A stretch of 18,577 nucleotides of DNA from Cochliopodium minus. Lineage: Eukaryota; Discosea; Himatismenida; Cochliopodiidae. A program made the translations under genes and the position numbers. Positions 8,401-18,093 of the stretch are shown in pieces. The notes under the pieces are model-generated. The model made no database searches, had not been told where the DNA came from, and saw nothing but the letters and a program-made list of their open reading frames with translations. How positions within the stretch are numbered: position 1 is the first letter of the stretch; each line of letters begins with the position of its first letter. The stretch is from NCBI GenBank assembly GCA_024220525.1, contig JAMYWO010000551.1, positions 1 to 18,577 on the forward strand, in the 5' to 3' direction.

Positions 8401-11400
8401 TACAGTTTTGTTAAAGATGACAGAAACACCACCCTTTACAACCCTGTAAAAGCTAGTTGTTTTGTCGATGACTTCCAAAGGTACGATAATTTCATTTTTA
8501 TTCTTGAAAATTTTCCTCTCAGAGTAAACTTCCATTAGCTTCCACTCCTTTTGCTCGATATGATCAATCCTATAATTAATGTAAAAAATTTTTATTATTA
8601 ATGTAAAAATTTTTAATTTTTATTTTAAAAAAATTGGTAAAATGCAGAATATAATTTTAAATTTTTTCTTTTATTTTTTATTTTTTATTTTTCTTTTAAA
8701 GTCTACATTAATTTATTCTTTTTAATTAAATTTATTCTTTATTTAATTTTATTAATTTTTAATTTAATTTTATTATTTTTTAATTTTATTTTATTTTCAA
8801 TTAAATTCATTTAATCATTTTTATTTACCACTCAGCCTTCTCGATGTTAAGCTTGATATCATTATTGGAGTTGCTATTCTCTTTTGGAACAAAAATGCTG
8901 GACAATTTCCCAAAGAAGGAGGGCTCAGGATGGATCTCTCTGATTTTGGGGAGATTGTGAATTTGTTTGTCAATATCTTCGAGGAGAGCTTTCCTTGTAC
9001 GTTTGGTTTTTTTGGAAAAGTCTGGTGCGTACATCGCTGCTCTTTCTGCATTTATCACTATTTAAAATGTATTAGATTCAAAAAAAAAAACGGAGAAACA
9101 ATAAAATAAAAATAATAAAAAATATTAAAAATTAAAAGATATGGATTAAAATGTAAAAATTAAAATAAAATTAAAAAGAAATGGGAAAACAATGAAATAA
9201 AATAATAGAGTTTTATTAAAAAATTAAATAATAATAATAGTTTTTTAAAAAACTTATTGAAATAAAAATCAAAAAAATTCTTATTTAAATGAAAAATTAT
9301 TGAACACAAAAATAAACCAAAATCAAAAAAAAATCGAGAAATCATTCTAAAATCAACTGTTAAAATTCAAAAAATTCAAAAAAAAATCTATAATTCAAAA
9401 AAAAAAATAATGATACAAAAAATTCAAACAATTGAAAATTTTATCATTTTTTGAAAAAAAAAAAAGGTTTACATTTATGCAGTAAAAAGTTGGAGAAGCT
9501 CTCTCCTTCCTTAAACAAAGGAGGGTCAGGAATACCAGGAGGAATAGGAGCAACACCGCTCTTGGTAGCGACATTGATTCCATAAAAAGTTTTGTTTCCT
9601 TCCGTCTTCTCCACAGTGACGAAGATGAAGACATGGTTGAACTGTGAGGTCAAAATCTTGGGGGAGAATGAGACGTTGGGAGACTCGCAGAAGATGATCA
9701 CGACGAGATCGTTTCCTGTGTGTTTCTTTTTTGCTATTCTTTGCTCGTCGAATTTGTCGTCTGGTAAAAGTGTTGTGACGTGAAACCTGTTTTTTTAAAA
9801 AAAAAATTTTAAAATAATTGAAATTTTCGCAATTAAAAAATGTATCAATGATAATTTAATATAAAAGAATGAATAAATTAAACAAATTTTATTTATTTTA
9901 AAAAAACAAACAATCAACAAAAAATTTGTGTAAAACAAAAAATTAATCAAATATTTTTATTAACACTAAAACTCTAAAAATAAAAATTAAAACTCCAAAA
10001 ATAAAAATTAAAATTGTTTACATTAAAAAAAAGTAAAAAATAAAAAATAATGAATAAATTAACATAAAAATAATTTAAAAAAAAGATGATAATAAAAAAA
10101 AAACAATTACATAATCTCAATATCTTTGAAATTTTTATAATAAGAAAATTCTCCGGTGGTGTTGTCTTTTGTGTTGAGACCTCCCGCAAACTTTCCCCAA
10201 TCTTTCAATTTAATTTTGTCTCCCAAATGGTTGAGAAACTTTGTAAATCCAGGTGTTGTTTCATCTATTATAAAATTATTTTTAAATAAAAAAAATAAAA
10301 ATACAATACAATAAATGAATAAAAATGATAAATAATGAAGAATTAAAAAATTAAATTTAAAAAATAAAAATAAAAAATAAATTTACTGTTTTGAAAAATT
10401 TTGTTTTCGTCCTCCATTTGTCCTTCTTTAGCATAAATAACACCAAATTTGTATCTTTTAGTGTTTTCAAGCCTAAATAAAAAAAATAACAGATAAAATA
10501 AAAATAATAAAATAAAATTCAAAATGTATAAATAAAATTGATTAATAAAATTAAATTAATAAATAAATAAAAAATAAAAAAAAACAAAAAAAATCACATT
10601 CTGTTTTCAAAGTTGAAGAAAAGATCCTTTGCGTCGCATTCCAATTTATGCAATTCCTTCAAGTGATATCTGGAATTGATCTCTTTTTTGTCATTGGACA
10701 TCATGGCGATGTGGAAAAAATGTCCGTTGTTGAAGGGCTCCTCAGAGATTTCCATGACGAGCCTCTTTGCGTTCTCGTCATAGGAAGTGTGTGGGATGCT
10801 TTCGACGATGAAGAACATCAGTTTGTCCTCGTTAGTAATTGATCTATAAATGCTGAATTCTAAAGAATAAATTTAAAATGAGGTGAAAAATATTCTTAAA
10901 ATAAAATCTTTAGAAAGTGTTTATTAAAGTTAAAAATATTAAAAAATGTCTTATTTTTCATAAATTATGATATGAAAATAAAAATTTTTTAATTAATGAA
11001 ATATTAAAATAAATAAAAATATCAAATAATATATAAATTGAACATTTAAAATTAAATTTTTAAAAAGAAATGTCTAAAGAAAATAAAATAATTAAATTTA
11101 TTCATATGGTTTTTTTTTTTTACCCAATTTTCCAAAATTGTGTTGAATGTGGTGAACATAGTTCTCCTCAAACTCGATCTCAGGTGTTTGGGTGATCTCA
11201 GTAGGCTTCTCCAACTCGTACTGTTTGTCAACATTGAAATGGTTGCTCACGCTAGAAACGGATCTCTTCAACTTGGGCGCGTAGATGGATTTTTTCATGA
11301 TCGAGTTTTGTCCCGAGTAAAAAACTTCGTCTTGTGAGAGGAAATCGGAGGATTCTTTCTTTCCAAACTTTAAATATTTTTGATAGCCTTTCAATTTTAT

Positions 11401-12178
11401 GATGTTGAACTGGTAGATGGAGTTTGGGTTATCTATGTGGTTGACGATATCATCATTGAGTGGCAAGATCAATTCAGCATCGTAGAAAAGCTTGCATAGT
11501 ACAGATGATGATTCTTCAAGGAGATAAATTAAAAACAAAATATTAATTTTGAAGATCTCCGATTATTTAATTTTTAATTTTTTTCCAAAATAGATTTCAA
11601 AGTTCATAATATTTTAATTTGGCAAATGAAGGGATTATAAAAAAAGGAAAATAACGGAAATAAGGTTATATTGAATCAAAATTACAATTATAAAATAATT
11701 TTAAAGAAGCTTTTTTTTTTTTAGCTTTATAATATTCGTATTTTTTAATTAATTTTATACCTCTAGATTCTAAAGATAATATTTCATAAATCCAATTCAC
11801 AAGATCCAATCCATAGAAGGATTCCCTGTATATTGCCTCCTTGCTTTCTATATCGCTGATTATGAGGCCAAATGCAGAATTGGTGATAAAGGCGCATAAT
11901 TTGTAGAGGATGCTGATGCATTCTATCAATTTAACATCTCTCTTCTCGAATGAATTTTTATCTGTTTGAAGATTTGAAAAAGTAAATATAAAATTTTATT
12001 TTGTTAAAACAATAATACCTTGCAAGACTTTCTTTGTTTCTTCATATTTCTTTGCACTTAAAATAGCATGGAAAAAATCTTTGTGTTGTTGTTTCCATTT
12101 GTTGATATTCTCTTGGAATTGAGAGAAATTCTCTTCATTTTCATCATTCAACAATTGTTTGATATTGATATTACTCAT
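8386..12178 (-). CDS. DEP domain / Rap-GAP protein with truncated cNMP-binding-like end
   Basis: Exons in reading order: 12178-12019, 11961-11761, 11513-11124, 10859-10598, 10472-10387, 10264-10111, 9786-9473, 9057-8829, 8569-8386. All phases join; about 654 codons to residue T before the last donor. A DEP domain lies about residues 85-150 (YRESFYGLDLVNWIYEIL, then SSVLCKLFYDAELILPLND), a fold that places signalling proteins at membranes. A Rap/Ran-GAP domain spans about 335-550: RYKFGVIYAKEGQ, FLNHLGDKIKLKDWGKFAGG, the catalytic-helix motif KKKHTGNDLVVIIF (the asparagine thumb is N443, intact), and LINAERAAMYAPDF at its end. It should stimulate GTP hydrolysis on Rap-type GTPases. The final exon (ERKIFKNKNEIIVP...SFYRVVKGGVSVIF) resembles the first half of a cyclic-nucleotide-binding domain. 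It then reads into AT repeat and stops, although a strong donor (GTAAGA) lies at 8403-8398. The true 3' end is probably missing. Confidence 0.9.
9058..9472 (-). other. 415-nt intron of the RapGAP gene
   Basis: Extremely A-rich on the plus strand (poly-T as transcribed). Donor GTAAAC at 9472-9467, acceptor TAG at 9060-9058. No coding or RNA signal seen. Confidence 0.7.
9787..10110 (-). other. 324-nt intron of the RapGAP gene
   Basis: Donor GTAATT at 10110-10105, acceptor ACAG just above 9786. Contains a near-perfect pair of ~20-nt units (aactctaaaaataaaaatta and aactccaaaaataaaaatta, about 9970-10010). No coding content seen. Confidence 0.65.
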
Positions 12179-12604
12179 TATTTATCCAACTTTTCACTTG
12201 TATGTTTATAAAGGAAATAACTTTTTTTTTTTTTTATATTTTTATTAGATTTTTTTGTAAATTATTCAAATGAAGAAAATAGATGTTGATTATTAAAATT
12301 AGAGCAATTGAATATTCAATAACTTGCTAGAACTTTATATGATTTGTTGTTTATCATAAATAAATTCCAAATTTTTTCCAAAAATAGAGAAAATGTTCAG
12401 AAATCTCAATGAAAAAATCTCAATCTTTTTAATTCCTTTCACTTAAATAATGGAAATGAAGTAAATTCTTTGATAATTTTGATAATATGTTTTGAGAGAT
12501 TATGAGGAAGTTTTGTTTGAAAAAAAAAAAGAATTCAATAAATTATTTAATTTATTTAAAAAATCATTTCAAGTTTATTATTGAATAATTTCTCCTTTTT
12601 AAGA
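12179..12604. promoter_or_regulatory. Intergenic region between the SET-domain and RapGAP genes
   Basis: 426 bp, both neighbours on the minus strand, so it carries the 3' UTR of the SET gene and the promoter of the RapGAP gene. It has a poly-T tract at 12222-12235 and a poly-A tract near 12521-12530. No ORF with coding character and no RNA gene recognised. Confidence 0.45.
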
Positions 12605-15556
12605 TTATAATAAAATTTTCTTGCAATTAAAGGATCTGCATTTGCATTCGATGGTAGTATCATTGAATATCTTCTTTGGAATGTTGATGGTATCATAATT
12701 GTAGTTGATAGTGAGCTCAGTTCCAGCATCAAAATCCCTATTTGCAAACATACACAACAATGGCAAATTTTCATTGAGATTATCAATGAAAGCTAGTTGT
12801 GAAATGGGAATTATAAGAAAGAATTATATAATGAGATCTTCAGAATTATCATCATATTAAAAAATCATTATAATTTTTGAATCAAGTATACAATTTAATG
12901 ATTGAATATAATAAAGGATGTTGATATTAATTCATTATAATTTTCAAGAATTAATTTATTTTCAATATTAAATCTATTTTTTCAAAATTTAAACTTACCT
13001 TCATAGATAGACAAATTTGCATCACAAGAATGATTTATGAATCTAGATACGTTGCCTTTCATTTTGGCATCGATGGTGTAATTTTCTCCACCAGCCAAAT
13101 CAAAGAGGTAGCTAAGTTTTTCTTTGTCATACTGCTTTCTGTTGTTGGCCTCGTCAGAAGTGATGACCTCACCAATGTACTGACAAACAAACTCCCCCTT
13201 TTGAATATCAACTTTATTTTCAAAAAATTAAGAAAATTAAATCATAAAAAATAATTTAAAATAAAAATAAAAAAAATAAAAATAAAAAATAATTCAAAAT
13301 AAAAATAAAAAAATTTAAATTAAAAATTGTAAAAGACATTATAAAAAACAAGTCTTTGTACCCAACGTTTTAACACCCCAACCTTTATCAACTGTTTTAA
13401 ATATTTCAAAAGATACTTTTGATCCCGAAGAAATAACACTGATCAAAATTGAAAAATAAATTTAAAAATAAATTGAAAAAAATTAAATTTTAAAATTTTT
13501 TGTTTTTACTGGTTTGTGCAATCTTTGGTGCAGTTTTTGCAGTTGACATTGCACTCGTATATTTTCTCGTGGGGACTCAAAACGAGCCTGTTGTTCTCGT
13601 AGATTTTTGCACCACTGCTACAAATGCAATTTTTGTTGTTCTGGCAACTTCCCTCGTGATCACATCCAGGAAGTACAAAATCTTTAAGCGAGAGAAAAAG
13701 TAAGTTAAAATTAAAAAATAATAAAATAAAAAAAATAACTGAAATGAAAAGATAAACAAAAAAAAACCAAAAAAAAAAAAACCAAAAAAAAAAAACCAAA
13801 AAATAAAAAAATAATTTATAAAAAAAATTTTTAAACCTTTTTTGACATGTAAAATTTCTTCAGGGACAGTTTTAGAAGAAACTCTTTGTTCAATATAAAT
13901 TAACTTTGGCAAAGGTTCACTGTCTACTTCATTCCTCCAATAAACGGTGTAGGCATTATCACTTACAGATTGTCCATTAATGTAGCGCTGGTCGTAATAA
14001 GCCTCTCCGCAAGAGACTTTCTTGCTTCCCTTTGGAATTAGGTAGAATTGTTCTTGTAATAACATTTTTTCTTCATTTTCTTCCAAATAAAAAAATAATT
14101 GGAAAAAAAATAAATAAAAAATAATTTTTAAAAATAAAAATAAAAATAATTTTTAAAAATAAAAATAAAAATAATTTTTAAAAATAAAAATAAAAATAAA
14201 ATTAAAAATAAAATTAAAAATAAAAATAAAATAAAAATAAAAAAACAAAATTATTAATTAAAAATCAATAAATAACAAATAAAAAACTAAATTTATTTAA
14301 ATTGAAAATAATATTTACTTGTATTTTTATTGTTTAGAAAATCTTCGTAGAATATCTTTGATTGCAAAATGTCGATCTCCTTTTTAACTTTCTCCTTTAT
14401 TTTGTCAACATTTACTTCCATTTTGCTCTTTTTGATCAAGTTGCTGAGAGACTTTAAAGAAGAGTATCTGTTCTCGTTCTTCTCGATTTTTTTGAAGAGG
14501 ATGGCTTTTTTGATGTTGATTCTCTCTTCTATGATAGACTTTAAATTTATGTCACTAATTTTGTTATTCTTGTTTAATTTGACCTAGAAAAAAGAATTAC
14601 TATCAAATAAATTGCTTTAAAAAATTCCTCAAAAAAGTTTCTCAAAATTAAAAATTCGGGGAAAACTTCCTCATAATATCCTCATTTTAAAAATCAACAA
14701 ATAAAAAATTCCTCTTACTAAATTGTAGAATCTATTCAATTCTTCCAATGATCTTAATGTTATACAACAGTTTATAAATAAATTCAAATTTCTTGGCTTT
14801 TCTTCGTTGTTTGTTTTCGACAGCAAATCCATTTCCCTTTTCGTTATTTCTATGTCCTTTATTTTTTCTATCTCCTTCTTCTTGAAGATCTTTATTCGGT
14901 GGAAGATCCATTCTTTGTCGAAGTATAATTTCCTTATCTGTTTTTTGTCCACTGTGCTTATCTTGCTTGATTTCAGTATTTTGTTGAGAAATGGCCACAT
15001 GTAATTGTGTTTGTATTCTTCTTTGAATATCTCAAAGTTTGATTGATATTTCTCATCTAGATTAGATTGAAAATGATAAGTTATTGGAGAACATTTATAT
15101 TTTACTACATGTACAAAATTTATCAATTTGATCGAAATTTATAGGAGAAATGTTTTTTATTTGAATGTTTTTGGAGTATATTTTTAAAGATTAAACATAA
15201 ATAGATATTGGTGATATATCTTCTATTATAAAATTATAAATGTTTTTTCTATCTAATACGATAAATTATAGATTATTCAAACCAATTGATGGTTTATATT
15301 TCTTGCCTTTTTCTTCTATTTTTTCTGAAATGTCAATATCACTCTTTATTTCATCATCTTCAAGTTCATATGCTAATAATTCCTCTGTATAATCGTCAGA
15401 ATATTCTGAATAATCATCCATTGAATCATTATTCACTGCTACTTTTTTATTCTTCTTGTGGATTATTTCTTTATCTTTTTTCCCCTCTTTATATCGATCC
15501 TTTTCCCTTTTCTTAGAGATGAATGATTTATATTTTCTTTTCTTTCTTTGTTTCAT
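12605..15556 (-). CDS. SUV39-type histone lysine methyltransferase (chromo-like, pre-SET, SET, post-SET)
   Basis: Exons in reading order: 15556-15283, a short exon near 15222-15197 (uncertain), 15104-14719, 14583-14319, 14079-13837, 13681-13510, 13438-13362, 13211-12999, 12792-12605. From 15104 onward all phases join to a TAA stop (about 514 codons). The N-terminus is basic, then acidic. [19 protein letters not shown] followed by NFEIFKEEY resembles the second half of a chromodomain (VKWKGY..TWEP..NL). Pre-SET cysteines lie at 13510-13681 ([27 protein letters not shown]). SET motifs: [33 protein letters not shown] (the NHSC active-site motif), ELTINYNYD. Post-SET is CKCRSFNC (CxCx4C). The full set fits H3K9 methyltransferases that bind S-adenosylmethionine and act in heterochromatin. 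The link between 15283 and 15104 does not keep frame by simple GT-AG splicing. Confidence 0.9.
13682..13836 (-). repeat. Intron with repeated poly-A/CC units
   Basis: Around 13757-13800 the plus strand shows runs of about 10-12 A separated by CC, several times in a row (poly-T/GG in the transcript). This is a short tandem repeat inside an intron of the SET gene, and one reading frame through it looks like an artificial F/W-rich protein. Confidence 0.6.
14083..14318 (-). repeat. Intron with tandem ~24-nt AT repeat
   Basis: The unit aataatttttaaaaataaaa (extended by aata) occurs about three times in a row between about 14118 and 14200, followed by irregular aaaaat strings. Intron of the SET gene, between a donor GTAAAT at 14318 and the acceptor AAG before 14079. 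Confidence 0.6.
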
Positions 15557-15940
15557 TATTGAAAATCCTATTTTTTTTATTTTTTAAAGTATTTCAAAAT
15601 CACCTTATGAATGCCCTAATATTTAAACCCTCTAGTTTTTCCATTTGATGATTTTTGTTAACGCAAATTTATAAATATTATTATTTCTTATTACAACTTG
15701 TATTTAATTAAACAAAGGTAAAATTGATGATATTTTAACTCCTCTTTAGAAAAATGTAAAGACCTTTGCCTATAATATTGAATATCATAAATGAAAGAAC
15801 AATCAAATTAGGGATGTACAAAAATTGTAATATTTGGACATGTCTACATTCAAATCAAATTATTAAGGATTTTCAAAAGTTAAAAGATATTCAAACACCA
15901 TTTTTGTTTAACTGACATTATAAAAATAAAAAAAAGAGAA
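15557..15940. promoter_or_regulatory. Divergent promoter region, SET gene / F-box-SPRY gene
   Basis: 384 bp between two diverging start codons (minus ATG at 15556, plus ATG at 15941). Base composition is less homopolymeric than in the introns. A 7-bp inverted pair, CAAAGGT (15713-15719) and ACCTTTG (15762-15768), and a TATA-like ATTATAAAAATAAA about 25 nt before the plus-strand ATG are visible. Assignment is by position. Confidence 0.45.
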
Positions 15941-17346
15941 ATGGTAAAATATTCAAGAATTTAGAGATTGAAATTGTATTCAAAATAATAGGAAAATCTT
16001 CCCAAATATTTGAGATATTTAATTTTAGCTCTGTTGGAACCGATTGATATCTTCAATTTTAGTATATCAAGCAAGAAATTCCATCAATATGTGAAAGATG
16101 ATGAATTTTGGAAGAGATATTACTTTCACTATTTCAATCTGAAGGGGATAATCGAGAAAGATGACCAGATCTCTTGGAAGGAGAGTTTCATCACCGATTA
16201 TTTGGTCCCTACATTTGAAGTAACGAATAAATTGAGCAATATAGTAATGACCGAGAATAGCATCCAACAAATCAAAAAGAACAACTGTAAAGATAAAAAA
16301 TATAAAAAAAATTAACCAATTAATTTTCACTGAAATAATAAATTATTTGTAAATCTTAAATTATTTTTATCAGTATGGTCTTTTGTATCTTCAAATAGAG
16401 GTATAACAAATCAATATTTATTTTTGAATAAGTTTATTTAATTAATTTTATTATTTTTATTTCATTAATTATTTTAAAATTAAATTTAGGTTTTAGTTTT
16501 GGAAAAAAGTACGTGGAGGTGAAAGTAATAGATTGTGCAAATACAGCTATTTGTTTGGGTTTCATTACGTACTTCAGAAGTATGGAAGAGATCGACTTGA
16601 ATGACAAAGGGTACATCTACTACAATCCATACTCAAGTAAAATTTTATTTCAAAAAATGATTTATTTTTTTATTTTGTTTCATATTTTTAATATTTATTG
16701 ATTTTTTTATTTCTTTTTTTTTGATTTATTTTAATTTATTTTTTTTTTTTTTTTTTTTAATATTTTTGTTTTTTTATTCTTTTTCAAAAATAATCTCTGA
16801 AATATTTTTTTTTTTTTTTTAATATTTTTTTTTTTAATATTTTATTTATTTTTAATATTTTTATTTATTTTTAATTTGATTTATTTTATTTTAATGTAAA
16901 CATTTTTACATTTTTAATTTTTTTAAAAGGGTTAGTTTGGAGAGAAACTAGTAGAGGATTCGTTAACAACCATGTTCCTCTCACCAATGGTTGTATTTTT
17001 GGGATATACTTTGACTTTCAAGGAACAGATTCTGTCTATTTTTTCATCGACGGGTAAAAAAAAAAAATTATTTAATTAAAATTTTAAATAAATTTAAATT
17101 AGACGGTGCATTGCAAAAGCTGTTTCTGGTATAAGAGGAAAAACTCTTTATCCTTCTTTTGTAATTTTATTTTTAAACACTTTTTTTTGTATTGAAAAAT
17201 TGTAATTTGAATATTTTTTAAAAAAAAATATTAAGAGCATTTCTGATGGTTGTCACATTCGCTTCATCAGACCTAAAACTATCCCAGAAATCCCTCCAAT
17301 CTTGCTTGATGGTCCTCCTCTTCATACTTTTAAAAATCCAAAATAA
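15941..17346 (+). CDS. F-box + SPRY domain protein (FBXO45-like architecture, 254 aa)
   Basis: Exons: 15941-15943 (ATG only), 15992-16286, 16374-16400 (27 nt), 16490-16636, 16930-17053, 17103-17160, 17236-17346. Total 765 nt, every junction in phase, TAA stop. Residues 2-50 form an F-box (ENLPKYLRYLILALLEPIDI, then FSISSKKFHQY and DDEFWKRYYFHYF), with WKESFI shortly after, as is usual in F-box proteins. Residues about 100-235 form a SPRY/B30.2-like fold: GKKYVEVKVIDCANTAICLG, GYIYYNPYS, NGCIFGIYFDF, DSVYFFIDGR, GIRGKTLYPSF. An F-box with a single SPRY domain in about 250-290 aa is the layout of FBXO45/FSN-1, the substrate receptor of an atypical SKP1-based ubiquitin ligase. Orthology is inferred from layout only. 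The start codon is alone in its exon: the next in-frame ATG lies far downstream, and exon 2 needs this upstream start to include the full F-box. Confidence 0.87.
16637..16929 (+). other. 293-nt T-rich intron of the F-box/SPRY gene
   Basis: Long poly-T runs (for example 16739-16758 and 16807-16820) with ttaatattttt units. Donor GTAAAA, acceptor AAAAG. No other feature seen. Confidence 0.7.
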
Positions 17347-17407
17347 ATAAAAAATTTTTTTCAATATTTTTTTTTAATTGTTATTTAATGTTTTTTGATT
17401 GTTTTTT
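17347..17407. other. Short convergent intergenic gap
   Basis: Only 61 bp separate the stop of the F-box/SPRY gene (17346) from the stop of the RCC1-like gene (17408). An AATAAA string (17342-17347) overlaps the first stop and could serve as a poly(A) signal. Confidence 0.5.
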
Positions 17408-18056
17408 TTAATTGATAAATTTGTAATAGAAACTAATGATGATTTGTTGGACTGGTTTGGGAATTTTCAATTGTATTGAGTTTTTTTTTGATTTTAGAAA
17501 AATATGGTTCAAACATTGTAAAAAACAAAAAACTTTTTTCTTGAATACTTTTCCCAATAAAATGTGGGTTTCTTTTGACCATTCCTTTTAAAAATCAAAA
17601 ATAAAATTTGAAATTTTTATTTTATTTTTTATTTCTTTTTTACAAAGGAGAGATGATAATTTTGGAGAAGTTTTAATCCATCAAAGGGAAGTTTAAGAGG
17701 AGTGTCTTGTTCTTTATGGTTTTTTCCTCTTCCTAATTGCCCTGAGATGCCACTTCCACAAACGAATATTTCTTTATTTTCTAAAAATAAAATATTATAT
17801 AAAAAATGTTTTAAAAAAAATTGTTGAAAAAATCAAAAATTATTTTTATTTTAAATTTATATTTTACCGTTGACAAAAACAGAGTGATCAGAAGCTAGGG
17901 ATATATAAGATATGTTTGGGAGATTTAATTTTGTAAGATTATGAACTATTTTATCCTTTGTATCCAGTCCAGTTTGAGCATAAACATTATCTCCACATCC
18001 AAATACTTCTCCATCTTCTTTTAAAAAAATAAAATAAAAAATGAAGAATTCAAAAT

Positions 18057-18093
<37 letters not shown>

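Noticed and set aside
8821-9051. A second minus-strand frame over the RapGAP exon, and the plus-strand frame at 9592-9783
   Set aside because: The in-phase exon frame carries the RapGAP ending (NAERAAMYAPDF); the others have no family match.
10648-10842. Plus-strand frame of about 64 aa
   Set aside because: Antisense of a RapGAP exon; no splice or family support.
13506-13799. Minus-strand F/W-rich peptide
   Set aside because: Produced by the poly-T/GG repeat of an intron. Only 13510-13681 is coding.
15713-15768. CAAAGGT...ACCTTTG inverted pair as an operator
   Set aside because: Only 7 bp with a loop of about 42 nt; expected by chance in AT-rich sequence, so not listed as a site.
17424-17475. 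Plus-strand peptide TNDDLLDWFGNFQLY after a TAG acceptor, as a last exon of the F-box/SPRY gene
   Set aside because: The SPRY gene already ends at 17346 with no donor. The opposite strand carries the better-supported final exon of the RCC1-like gene.
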